From contig CAITIS010000056.1 in the NCBI GenBank assembly GCA_903892515.1, forward strand, positions 1 to 56,415: a DNA stretch of 56,415 nt, given 5' to 3'. This stretch comes from an uncultured Planctomycetota bacterium (GTDB taxonomy: Bacteria; Planctomycetota; Phycisphaerae; SM23-33). Every line of letters begins with the position of its first letter. Position 1 is the stretch's first letter. Under the pieces are notes generated by a model. The model was not told the origin of the DNA, made no database searches, and worked only from the letters and a program-made list of their open reading frames with translations. A program made the translations under genes and the position numbers. Below, in pieces: positions 41,609-49,272 of this stretch.

Positions 41609-42430
41609 TCAGGGAGCCACGATCTTCATGTGATAATCATCGACGTTCGTGAGCCTGACCTTTGGAGAGCAGAACAGCACCCGGGGATTCTTGTCGCATG
41701 GGTCGAGGTAGCCGGCCCTGGGCGGGCTCGTCAGACGGAAGATCGCCGCGATTCCATCATCGGTTGGGGCCGTCGAGAGTGAGTAGCCGAGGCTGGCACC
41801 GGTCTCCGGACCGCGAGCCGAGAAGAGCTTGGCGGGCTTCGTTGTGGACGATCCTTCCCACACGTCCAGCGTGAAACTGGTGTATCCCTGCCCGCTGTAA
41901 CCAAAGCTGCCAAAGAACAAGCGACAGGTCTTGCCGTCATCGGAAATCCATAGTTCCGGCGCTCCTGCCACTCCCGTTTGTCCTTCCATCGCTTCAAAGA
42001 GCAACAGTTCCTCATTTCGAAACAAGGCGATCATGATCACGGGATCTTCAGCAGCGTGACAGGTAGCCTCATGATATAGACAGACCGCCAGGGTCATGCA
42101 GATGTCGGGGCTATCAGGATCATCTACTACAGGCTGCGAAAAGAATTCCGACTGCAGGATGTCGGGCCCGTGCGATCCGTACTCGCCGAAGCTGTCCCCT
42201 CCTGCTGAAGGATGCTCTCGCTTCCTCCGCTCAGCGATGGCCCGGATGCGAGCGTCAAACAGTGGTTGAGCCAGGTTCTCCGCCTTCGCCGAACTCTGCG
42301 AGGTGGCAGGTTCAAGCGAGACTCTGAGCCAAGGGTGTGTTGGCTTCTTGCCGGACTGACCACCGTTCAGTATGAAGCTAAAACAAGCCACGACAAGTAC
42401 AAGGCCTAGCGTCTGTCTCTTTGACGGCAT
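41609..42430 (-). CDS. Secreted or anchored protein of unknown function
   Basis: 273-residue protein with an N-terminal hydrophobic segment (LGLVLVVACFSFIL) ending at NGGQSG, so exported or membrane-anchored. The body is beta-rich with few Cys; WISDDGKTCRLFFGSFG is suggestive of a beta-propeller or sandwich strand. No family is recognised. The start is uncertain: an ATG ten codons upstream is also in frame and neither has a clear Shine-Dalgarno. It lies between the cytosine deaminase and ispE on the same strand. Confidence 0.7.
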   Translation of the reverse strand: MPSKRQTLGLVLVVACFSFILNGGQSGKKPTHPWLRVSLEPATSQSSAKAENLAQPLFDARIRAIAERRKREHPSAGGDSFGEYGSHGPDILQSEFFSQPVVDDPDSPDICMTLAVCLYHEATCHAAEDPVIMIALFRNEELLLFEAMEGQTGVAGAPELWISDDGKTCRLFFGSFGYSGQGYTSFTLDVWEGSSTTKPAKLFSARGPETGASLGYSLSTAPTDDGIAAIFRLTSPPRAGYLDPCDKNPRVLFCSPKVRLTNVDDYHMKIVAP

Positions 42431-42467
42431 CAGAATTTTACCCCGTTGCTCGATTGGCACGACACTT

Positions 42468-43694
42468 CTACCATGTGTTTCGGCAAACTACCCTGCAATG
42501 CTGCTGCATTTCCGGCGGCAGTTTTGTCGCCAGCGCCATGGCCGATGCTTCATCGTCGGCCAGGATGAACAGCCCGCTGCCGCTGCCGGTCATAAGAACC
42601 TTTTCGCCGGTCAGCCGCGATAATTCCCGCATCAACTCTTCCAGCGGCGGGCAGACTTCCAGCGCGGGCCGCTGGAGATCGTTCACGCAAATCGTCGGCC
42701 AGGTTGAGGGTTGGCCGGTCAGCGCGGTCGCGGGCGTCGAGTCTGGCACGGTTGATGCCGGCACACGGGCGCCCTCACCCGGTCCTGCAGGCCGACCTCT
42801 CCCAGAGGGAGAGGAGTTGTAGGGCGGGCAGGCTTGCCCGCGTTTCGGCCCGGCCGGTACATCCCGCCTCAACTGCTCATCAAAGGCCTTGTACACCTTG
42901 CCGGTAGCGCAGTGCCGGCCCGAAAGATACAGCACGGCCCAGAAGGGCGGCAGTTGCACGTCGCGGACGATCTCCCCCCGACCTTGCATGTGCACGGCCG
43001 GAGAGGCCAGGAACAGCGGCACGTCGCTACCCAGAGCGGCTGCCATCTCGGCCAGTTCGGTTGCCGGCAGGAGCAACGACCACAGTTCGTTCAGCGCCAG
43101 CAGGGTGGTGGCTGCATCGCCGCTGCCGCCGCCCAGCCCGCTGCCTGGCGGGATGTTCTTGGTTAGTCGAATGTCCACGCCGCGGCTCGTGACCTGGCCG
43201 TCTCGGCCATGCGTGTCGCGGGCGTCTCGCTCACGCTGATGTTGGGTGCCGTGGCTGCGGAGTCCAGCAGCCACGTCGCTCTGGGCGGCTGTGCCGGGTG
43301 CCACGGCTGCGGCGTTTGCAGCCGTGCGTCTTGCGGGCACACCTGCAGACTCAGCAGGTGTGGCACCCGACGGGATCTCACATCCGGGGGCGGCTGTGCT
43401 ACGTTCCTGCATGAGTTTGGCGGCACGAAAAACGAGGTTGTCCTGCGTGTTTCCGCAGTCAAAGCCGTCGCAGTGCAGGGCGATCTGGCCATCGTCGCGC
43501 GGGCGGAACTCCAGCACGTCATACAGGCTGATCTTGGCCACAAGGGAATCCAGGCCGTGATAGCCGTCGCCGCGCAGCGCCCCGACATGCAGGGTGAGAT
43601 TGATCTTGGCCGGCGAACGCCACCGCCAGCCGCCGTCGAAGCGCTCAGTCCGCGGCAGGGGAGGACACAGGATTGGGCCAACGTCGGCTGTCAT
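42468..43694 (-). CDS. ispE: 4-diphosphocytidyl-2-C-methyl-D-erythritol kinase with two inserted repeats
   Basis: IspE, the ATP-dependent GHMP kinase of the MEP isoprenoid pathway. SPAKINLTLHVG opens the fold, the ATP loop is PPGSGLGGGSGDAA and the C-terminal motif is TGSGSGLF. At 408 residues it is about 100 longer than usual: residues about 109-165 and about 275-325 are Ala/Pro/Arg-rich and encoded by palindromic repeats (43244-43368 and about 42740-42850). The frame stays open and both motifs are intact, so it may still work. TATGCT lies 6 bases before the ATG. Confidence 0.9.
   Translation of the reverse strand: MTADVGPILCPPLPRTERFDGGWRWRSPAKINLTLHVGALRGDGYHGLDSLVAKISLYDVLEFRPRDDGQIALHCDGFDCGNTQDNLVFRAAKLMQERSTAAPGCEIPSGATPAESAGVPARRTAANAAAVAPGTAAQSDVAAGLRSHGTQHQRERDARDTHGRDGQVTSRGVDIRLTKNIPPGSGLGGGSGDAATTLLALNELWSLLLPATELAEMAAALGSDVPLFLASPAVHMQGRGEIVRDVQLPPFWAVLYLSGRHCATGKVYKAFDEQLRRDVPAGPKRGQACPPYNSSPSGRGRPAGPGEGARVPASTVPDSTPATALTGQPSTWPTICVNDLQRPALEVCPPLEELMRELSRLTGEKVLMTGSGSGLFILADDEASAMALATKLPPEMQQHCRVVCRNTW
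42797..42850. repeat. Palindromic repeats inside ispE (second cluster)
   Basis: It holds CTCTCCCAGAGGGAGAGGAG (42797-42818, same as 28400 and 38687) followed by GTAGGGCGGGCAGGCTTGCCCGC (42828-42850). Both are in frame within ispE. Confidence 0.8.
43244..43405. repeat. Palindromic repeats inside ispE (first cluster)
   Basis: A GGGTGCCGTGGCTGC...CAGCCACG unit (43244-43275) is followed by a GGGTGCCACGGCTGC...CACCTGC...GTGGCACCC element (43294-43368) and a partial GGGCGGCTGTGCTACG unit (43386-43402). All belong to families also found between genes. Confidence 0.85.
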
Positions 43695-43722
43695 GGCAGT
43701 AGCATACGCTGAGGTGGGGTGG

Positions 43723-43754
43723 CATGGTCAATCCTGTACTTCAGGATGACCATG
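43723..43754. repeat. CATGGTCA hairpin upstream of ispE
   Basis: CATGGTCAATCCTG pairs with CAGGATGACCATG. It is the fourth member of the family, and its inner stem TCCTG/CAGGA differs from those at 324-402 and 3199-3228. Its arm supplies TTGACC, which is 19 bases from TATGCT (43706-43701) upstream of ispE and could form a weak promoter. Confidence 0.65.
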
Positions 43755-44016
43755 CTCAGGACGCAACATGGTCACCGTATGCGGCGCGGGTTCCCATTGC
43801 GCCGCGCTTTGGCCTGGTGATCGTCCCGTCCGCAGAACCGCTCGCAAAACAACGCGAGCGAACCTGCGGACCCTGCTGGCTGCGGACCCTGCTTGCCACG
43901 GGCCGTTCGCCCTGCGCCCTATGCCCTATGCCCTTCCTACATGCCTTGCTTGTTGCGGCGCGGGGTTGGGGTTATGATGTCGCGGCAACGGCACACATCT
44001 ACAGAAAGGAATTCAC
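43755..44016. other. Gap between ispE and the lipoprotein
   Basis: No gene can be supported. It contains repetitive GCCCTATGCCCTATGCCC-like units at about 43913-43935. A possible promoter element TTATGATG lies at about 43973-43980 for the downstream lipoprotein, whose Shine-Dalgarno AAAGGAA is at 44004-44011. Confidence 0.4.
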
Positions 44017-44775
44017 ATGAGCAAGCGAGTTTCCGTCGGGTTCGTCTCGGCAGTCATTGGCGTGGCGTTTCTGGTTGGCTGCGAGGGCGCCAAGATGCAG
44101 TCCAAGCCCTGCGGCTGCGGCGGGGCCCCGGCGGCCTCCAAGCCCGCTGCTGCCCCAGCCAAGCCTGCCAGCGCCCCAGCCAAGAGCGTCGCTGCCGCCA
44201 AACCCCAGGCCGGCAAGTGGGCACTCGTCTTCACCGACGACTTCAACGGTCCCAAGCTTGGGCCCAGCTGGGAAGCGGTCCAGGGCCAAGCCACGCTGGA
44301 CAAGGGCATGCTCGTACTCAAGGCCGAGAGCGAAGGCCAGGCCGTGCTGCTGCTCAGGCAGCCCAGTTTTCCCGACAACGTGCGGATGGAGTTCGACGCG
44401 AGCATCTCGGGCACCGGCCTGAGCGACATGACCGCGATCGTGAACGCCAGTTCCTCCGAGCCGGCCGACACGGGCTACATGTTTCAGTTCGGCGGTTCGG
44501 GCAACACCGAAAATCACCTCCGCCGCGACGGCGATGTCATCGCCTCGACCGCCAAGAACTCACCGCTCTTGACGGCCAACAAGGTCTACCACGTCGTGGC
44601 CGAGAACGACGCCGGCAAGCTGACGCTGTACGTGGACGACAAGCCGGTCTTCCAGTACACCGACCCCAAGCCGCTCAAGGGCGCCCAGCGCGCCTTCGTG
44701 GGCCTGTACACGTGGGACAGCACACTCAAGATCGACCGCGTCATGATCTACACCAAGGAGCCGGCGGCGAAGTAA
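44017..44775 (+). CDS. Lipoprotein with concanavalin-like (DUF1080/LamG-type) domain
   Basis: 252-residue exported lipoprotein. The lipobox is FLVGC (Cys 22), followed by CGCGG and an Ala/Pro/Lys linker (about 35-65). The C-terminal region from about residue 68 (ALVFTDDFNG, then LTLYVDDKPVFQYTD, AFVGLYTWDS) is a jelly-roll of the 3-keto-disaccharide hydrolase/LamG type, implying carbohydrate binding or hydrolysis; catalytic residues are not clear. AAAGGAA is 5 bases before the ATG. A terminator follows at 44896-44931. Confidence 0.85.
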   Translation: MSKRVSVGFVSAVIGVAFLVGCEGAKMQSKPCGCGGAPAASKPAAAPAKPASAPAKSVAAAKPQAGKWALVFTDDFNGPKLGPSWEAVQGQATLDKGMLVLKAESEGQAVLLLRQPSFPDNVRMEFDASISGTGLSDMTAIVNASSSEPADTGYMFQFGGSGNTENHLRRDGDVIASTAKNSPLLTANKVYHVVAENDAGKLTLYVDDKPVFQYTDPKPLKGAQRAFVGLYTWDSTLKIDRVMIYTKEPAAK

Positions 44776-44843
44776 TGGCCGCGTGGTCACATGGCCGCAT
44801 GCATCGCAGGGTGATGGCGGCCGCGTGACGCGTGGAAACCTGG

Positions 44844-44875
44844 CATCAGAGACTTCAAGCGTGCGATCTCTGATG
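44844..44875 (+). other. Perfect 9-base hairpin in the 3' untranslated region
   Basis: CATCAGAGA and TCTCTGATG pair perfectly across a 14-base loop. It lies about 20 bases before the terminator. It could be an mRNA-stability element or the 5' part of a small RNA ending at 44931. Confidence 0.45.
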
Positions 44876-44895
44876 TGAGATGCGAAGAAGCTTCC

Positions 44896-44931
44896 CGACA
44901 CGGCGGTCCCCCCGGCCCGCCGTGTCGTTTT
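44896..44931 (+). terminator. Rho-independent terminator after the lipoprotein
   Basis: Perfect 11-base stem CGACACGGCGG/CCGCCGTGTCG followed by TTTTAT. Confidence 0.9.
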
Positions 44932-45105
44932 ATATCGGCACTGTGTGAGGACCGGTGAGCGTGCAAAGGGTGCTGTGTTCAAAGCGGCTGGTGCAGACGG
45001 CATGCGACGGCTGTAACAGGTGAGACGGTTGCTGCTGGTGCGAACGAAAGCTGGGCGGGCTGATGTCCAGCCATCCCAGCTTTGTGCCTGCCCCGAGAGC
45101 TTTCG

Positions 45106-45348
45106 CTACTTCATAGTTTCGGGCAGACAGGCTTCTGCCAAGGCGAATCGTTCCCAGGCGCTGCCCAGGCACTTCGGGCAGACGCCCAACTGGCCCTCGG
45201 GCGGACTGTAGCCACAGTAGTGGCAGATCTCGAAGACCCGCTTGGGCCGCGAGGCCGAGGCGGGCACGCGGTAGCGGAAGCGCGAGCCGCGCAGGCGCCT
45301 TGCCAAGGATTCCGAACGCTTCAACTGATACGTTGCTCGCTGTGCCAT
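45106..45348 (-). CDS. Small zinc-ribbon protein
   Basis: 80-residue basic protein. The N-terminal half is Arg/Ser-rich and the C-terminal half carries CHYCGYSPPEG and CPKCLGSAWERF, a four-Cys zinc ribbon of rubredoxin-like type that suits nucleic-acid or protein binding. GAAGGG lies about 10 bases before the ATG. It is divergent from the F5/8-type lipoprotein. No family name can be assigned. Confidence 0.75.
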   Translation of the reverse strand: MAQRATYQLKRSESLARRLRGSRFRYRVPASASRPKRVFEICHYCGYSPPEGQLGVCPKCLGSAWERFALAEACLPETMK

Positions 45349-45507
45349 ACAGCACCACCCTTCTCGTCAGTGGTTAGGCTTTGCAGCATCCTTCGGCGGG
45401 TCGGCCCTATTATCCGCTGCGGGCCAACCGCAGGTTGATGAATCGTGCAAGCGATTGGGTCGCAGGATGTTGTGATGAATAGGACACTTGGTCGGCGTGA
45501 AAGGGCA

Positions 45508-45534
45508 TTGCGGTGCGGGCTCAAACTGTATAAT
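45508..45534 (+). promoter_or_regulatory. Promoter of the F5/8-type lipoprotein gene
   Basis: Perfect -10 TATAAT (45529-45534) with TTGCGG (45508-45513) at a short 15-base spacing. The expected transcription start at about 45541 is immediately before the ATG at 45542, so the message would be leaderless. No Shine-Dalgarno is present. Confidence 0.6.
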
Positions 45535-45541
45535 GGCGGCC

Positions 45542-46012
45542 ATGAAGAAGTTATGCCTGTTGGCTTGCTTTGCGTCGGCCGCACTGCTCGGCTGTGCCCC
45601 GGATTTCAATACTGGCGGCAGTTACGCCGGGCCCAGGATCACGCCCCACAACACGTGGATCGCCGGCGGCTCGCTGCCGGGGGCTGCGCTGGCCATTGAC
45701 GGTGATGCCGGCACTGCTGCCACCAACGACAGCCCGCGCGCCAACGTCGAATTGGTCATCGACCTGCGCGAGCCGTGCGAGTTCGAGTCGGTGACCATCG
45801 ATCATGGCCACAATGAAATGGGCTTCGCCCGCAAACTGGCCGTGGCGACCAGCATGGACGGCAGCACATACCTGGAGCGGTACGTGGGGCCTGACACGCG
45901 AAAGGTGGCGATCCTGTCGCTGCCCGGGCCGGTGCTGGCGCGGTTCATTCGCATCCGGGTCGTCAACCCCGGCCTCCAGCCTTGGAGCGTGGCCGAGGTG
46001 TCGCTAAGGTAG
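45542..46012 (+). CDS. Lipoprotein with F5/8 type C (discoidin-like) domain
   Basis: 156-residue exported lipoprotein with lipobox LLGC (Cys 17). A single discoidin-like beta-sandwich follows: ALAIDGDAGTAATND, ELVIDLREPCEFESV, then FIRIRVVNPG near the end, the F5/8 type C pattern used for carbohydrate or surface binding. An ATG three codons earlier is also in frame; MKKLCLLA is the better signal start. It has its own TATAAT promoter. Confidence 0.82.
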   Translation: MKKLCLLACFASAALLGCAPDFNTGGSYAGPRITPHNTWIAGGSLPGAALAIDGDAGTAATNDSPRANVELVIDLREPCEFESVTIDHGHNEMGFARKLAVATSMDGSTYLERYVGPDTRKVAILSLPGPVLARFIRIRVVNPGLQPWSVAEVSLR

Positions 46013-46017
46013 AGACG

Positions 46018-46120
46018 CGGGTGCCACAAGAGACACGGGTGCCACAAGAGACACGGGTGCCACACCTGCGGCTTGTGCAGGTGTGCAGAGTCGCCCGGCT
46101 GCAAATCCAGCAGGTATAGC
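46018..46120. repeat. GGGTGCCACAAGAGACAC tandem and CACCTGC palindrome
   Basis: Two GGGTGCCACAAGAGACAC direct units are followed by a GGGTGCCACACCTGCGGCTTGTGCAGGTGTG element like those at 29001 and 33364. It lies between the F5/8 lipoprotein and the radical SAM gene. Confidence 0.8.
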
Positions 46121-46162
46121 GTCCGGCTGCGAAACCAGGCCGGCGACGATGAGCGGAGCCAC

Positions 46163-47620
46163 ATGGCTCAGAACGAAATCATGATCGAACGTCTCGCAAG
46201 CTCGCCACCGGCCAGGGCCCGCAAGCTTCGGCTGATCAACCCCAAGAGTCCCTTGTCCACCGTCAGCATGCCCGAGATCATCCAGAAGATGACCTTCTCG
46301 CGGCGGGCGCTGTTCATGCCGCTCAACCTGGCCATCTGTGCGGCCGTTGTGCCCGAGGGTTGGCAGCCGGAGATCATCGACGAGAATGTCACTGGCGCGC
46401 ACATTGCCTCGGCCGACTGCGACGCCGTCGGCATCGGCGCCATGACCACGCAGGCCAAGCGGGCGTACGAACTGGCCGACGCGTACCGGGCGCTGGGCGT
46501 GCCGGTGATCCTGGGCGGCATTCATCCCTCAGCCTTGCCGCAGGAGGCGTTGCAGCACGGCAGCATCGTCTGCCGCGGCGACGCCGAATCGACCCTGCCG
46601 CGAGCGCTGCGCGACCTCGACGCGGGCTGCCCACAGCCCATCTATAACTGGGCCGACCATCCCGACACGCCCATCGCCACGCCGCGCAAGGATCTGCTCG
46701 ACGCCAAGGAGTACCTGGTCTTCAACCCGATCCAGACCACCCGCGGCTGCCCGCATGGCTGCACGTTCTGCACGACGCCGGCCATCTTTGGCCGGAAGTT
46801 CCGCCAGCGGGAAATCCGCGACATCGTGGCGGAGGTGGCACAGGCGAAAGAGCAGTTCAAGTCCAAGGTGTTCATCTTTTCCGACGACAACGTGGCCGGC
46901 AATCATGCCTGGGCGATGGAACTCTTTGAGGCCCTCAAGCCGCTGAAAATACGCTGGGCCAGCCAGTGCGACATCCTGATCGCCAACAATGACCGGCTGC
47001 TGGCGGCCATGCATGACAGTGGCTGCATCGGCCTGATCCTGGGGTTGGAAAGCCCTAACCCCCAGACGCTGCAAGACGCAGGCAAGCGCTACGTGACGGC
47101 CCAGAGCTACCTGGAGCGAATCCGCAAGATTCAGTCGTACCACATCAGCCTGTGGGGCAGCTTCATCTTCGGCTTTGACAACGACGACTGGCGGAGTTGC
47201 CGCGACGTGGTGCGGTTCGCGCGGCGGGCCGAGCTGTCGATGAGTTGCTATCCGATCCTGACGCCGTATCCGGGCACCGCCGTCTTTGAGCAGTATCAGC
47301 GGCAGGGCCGGCTGCTGACGACGGACTGGGACAAGTACAACGGCGCCACGGTCGTGTTTGAGCCGGCGCGGATGACGCCGACGCAGCTGCGGCACGCCCA
47401 GATGGCGGCCTTTGCGGAGTTCTATTCGCCGGCGTCGGCGGTGGGGCGGCTGAAGCTTTGGCCCTTCAAGAAGATGAGCTGGCTGGCGAATGTGGCCATC
47501 TATCGGGGCTTCAAGTACTATTACTCCCGCGCCGGCCGGCCGATGCCGAGCTTTGCCGATTTTGACGCCCACGACGCCCAGGAGCGGATCGAGCGGTCGC
47601 TGGGCCTATCCAGGAGTTGA
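46163..47620 (+). CDS. B12-binding-type radical SAM protein
   Basis: 485-residue radical SAM enzyme. The N-terminal third (about 20-150) is a Rossmann-like cobalamin-binding-type domain (AVGIGAMTTQAKRAYE, ILGGIHPSALP). The cluster motif is CPHGCTFC (CxxxCxxC, near residue 197), and GLESPNPQTL and GFIFGFDNDD-like segments complete the barrel. The organisation resembles B12-dependent radical SAM methylases such as hopanoid or lipid enzymes, but the substrate is unknown. The frame opens 30 codons earlier; GGAG lies 4 bases before the ATG used. AGGAG for the next gene overlaps its 3' end. Confidence 0.9.
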   Translation: MAQNEIMIERLASSPPARARKLRLINPKSPLSTVSMPEIIQKMTFSRRALFMPLNLAICAAVVPEGWQPEIIDENVTGAHIASADCDAVGIGAMTTQAKRAYELADAYRALGVPVILGGIHPSALPQEALQHGSIVCRGDAESTLPRALRDLDAGCPQPIYNWADHPDTPIATPRKDLLDAKEYLVFNPIQTTRGCPHGCTFCTTPAIFGRKFRQREIRDIVAEVAQAKEQFKSKVFIFSDDNVAGNHAWAMELFEALKPLKIRWASQCDILIANNDRLLAAMHDSGCIGLILGLESPNPQTLQDAGKRYVTAQSYLERIRKIQSYHISLWGSFIFGFDNDDWRSCRDVVRFARRAELSMSCYPILTPYPGTAVFEQYQRQGRLLTTDWDKYNGATVVFEPARMTPTQLRHAQMAAFAEFYSPASAVGRLKLWPFKKMSWLANVAIYRGFKYYYSRAGRPMPSFADFDAHDAQERIERSLGLSRS

Positions 47621-47621
47621 C

Positions 47622-48068
47622 ATGCCTCAGACTGAGTCTCTTCCCGAACCTTCGGCCGCCAGTCCGGCCAAGGGGGCCGATACGCGATTCATCTCTTCGG
47701 TGCTGATCCTGCTGATGGTCGTGATTGTGCTGCTGACGGGCCTGTGGCTGCGGGCGTACAAACGCCAACTGAACGCGGAAATCCAGGCCAACCAGACCAC
47801 GCTGCAATACCAGAAGATGCAGATGCTCGCCCAGCAGGTGCTGGCCAACAAGCCGCTGCAGTTCAGCATCGACCGCGCCAGCCTGCCGCACGGCAAGGCC
47901 ATCGTGAACGATCGCGAGGTTGACGCGCTGCTGCTGCCGCCGAGCCTGGCCAAAGCCCTGGGCTTTCGCGACGGCGACGTGATTGTCGTGGAGGAACCGT
48001 CCGCCACGCAGCCGAGCTCCGCCCCCAGCACCGCCCCGGCGGAGGTGCCGGCCGGTTCGCAAGGCTGA
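47622..48068 (+). CDS. Single-pass membrane protein of unknown function
   Basis: 148-residue protein with one membrane helix (SVLILLMVVIVLLTGLWL, about residues 25-43), then a coiled-coil-like helix (about 45-75) and a small C-terminal domain. The start is one base after the radical SAM stop, with AGGAG 6 bases upstream, so it is translationally coupled and may act with that enzyme. The C-terminus is Ser/Pro-rich. No family is recognised. Confidence 0.8.
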   Translation: MPQTESLPEPSAASPAKGADTRFISSVLILLMVVIVLLTGLWLRAYKRQLNAEIQANQTTLQYQKMQMLAQQVLANKPLQFSIDRASLPHGKAIVNDREVDALLLPPSLAKALGFRDGDVIVVEEPSATQPSSAPSTAPAEVPAGSQG

Positions 48069-48076
48069 GTTAGAGA

Positions 48077-48217
48077 CCGCGGAATCCGGAATCGGGAATC
48101 CGGAATCGGGAATCCGGAATCGGGGATCCGGAACTCGGGATCCGGAACTCGGGATCCGGAACTCGGGATCCGGAACTCGGGTGCCGTGGTTTGCGAAGCG
48201 AAGCGTAGCAACCACGT
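48077..48217. repeat. GGAATCGGGAATCC array plus CGTGGTTTGC palindrome
   Basis: GGAATCCGGAATCGGG-type units change to GGAACTCGGGATCC units (four copies at about 48127-48180). They are followed by GGGTGCCGTGGTTTGCGAAGCGAAGCGTAGCAACCACG (48180-48217), the same palindrome as 27646-27694. Confidence 0.85.
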
Positions 48218-48270
48218 GAATGCGACCAGGCGGTTGTCACTCGTAAAACATGGAAAAGCGACCATAAGAT

Positions 48271-49086
48271 ATGCCTGAACTGCCCGAAGCACAGACGATC
48301 GCGACGTATCTCGACCGCAACCTGCGGGGCAAACGCGTCCAGGCCGTGCATTTGCTGCGGCGCGACTTCCTCAAGACCGGCACGCCCAGGCAGCTCCAGC
48401 AACTCGTCGGGGCGGAACTGACGCAGGTCAGCCGACACGGCAAGTCCGTCATTCTGCACTTCCCGCCGCGACGATTCGTGATTCAGCTGGGCATGTCCGG
48501 CCGCGTGTCGGTGGCGGCGCCGTCGGTGCCGCCCGAACCGCACACGCACGTCGTGATCGCCTTTGCCGGCCCCATCGAGATGCGCTACGCCAATAGCCGG
48601 CGGATCGCCTCGGGGGTCCACGTCCTGGCCGGCGATGAGCAAGGCCCGCTGACGCTGCTGGGCACCGACGCCCTGGCGATCAGCGTTGATGAGTTCATCG
48701 AGAAGGTCATCGCCCATCGAACGGCCATCAAGGCCACGCTGCTCAACCAGGCCGTGCTGGCGGGCGTGGGCAACATCTATAGCGATGAAGCCCTGTTCCG
48801 CAGCGGCATCTCGCCACGTCGACCGGCCAATCGCGTTGGCCCCGACAAGCTGCGGACGCTGCACCAGGCGGTGCAGCAGGTGCTCGCCGAGGCGATCAAG
48901 ATTGGCGGCTCGACGCTGAGAGGGTCGGACCCCTTTGCCGGGGCCGATGGTTCAGTGGGCGAATTCACCGCGCAACATCAATGCTACGGGCGCTATGGCC
49001 AACCGTGCGTTCAATGTGGACGGACGCTCGTCCGCGCCACCATCGGCGGCCGGACGAGCACCTTCTGCCGTAACTGCCAGAAGTGA
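48271..49086 (+). CDS. mutM: Formamidopyrimidine-DNA glycosylase
   Basis: 271-residue base-excision repair enzyme that removes 8-oxoguanine and nicks DNA. The catalytic Pro2 and Glu3 are in MPELPE, the beta-hairpin Lys is K58 region (SRHGKSV), and the H2TH motif is LLNQAVLAGVGNIYSDEALF. The zinc finger CVQC...CRNC closes the protein. The usual MPELPEVE is MPELPEAQ here, a change at non-catalytic positions. There is no clear Shine-Dalgarno before the ATG. Confidence 0.96.
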   Translation: MPELPEAQTIATYLDRNLRGKRVQAVHLLRRDFLKTGTPRQLQQLVGAELTQVSRHGKSVILHFPPRRFVIQLGMSGRVSVAAPSVPPEPHTHVVIAFAGPIEMRYANSRRIASGVHVLAGDEQGPLTLLGTDALAISVDEFIEKVIAHRTAIKATLLNQAVLAGVGNIYSDEALFRSGISPRRPANRVGPDKLRTLHQAVQQVLAEAIKIGGSTLRGSDPFAGADGSVGEFTAQHQCYGRYGQPCVQCGRTLVRATIGGRTSTFCRNCQK

Positions 49087-49139
49087 CCTGGAATCTCACG
49101 CCGCAGCCAGCGGCACTCAGCGGTCTTACATAAGTCTTT

Positions 49140-49272
49140 GGCGGTGGCACAGCCTTTTAGGCTGTGCCGAACAGGCTAAAAGCCTGTTCCACCATCCAGA
49201 ACTTACAGACGTCCGCTTAGAACCGGTTTCACAACCGGTTTAACCCGTGGCACAGCCGCCCTCGGCTGTGGC
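49140..49272. repeat. Palindrome cluster downstream of mutM
   Basis: Four hairpins follow in a row: GGCACAGCCTTTTAGGCTGTGCC (49145-49167), GAACAGGCTAAAAGCCTGTTCC (49169-49190), AACCGGTTTCACAACCGGTT (49218-49238) and GTGGCACAGCCGCCCTCGGCTGTGG (49246-49271). The last two occur in the same order at 56125-56165. Confidence 0.85.
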
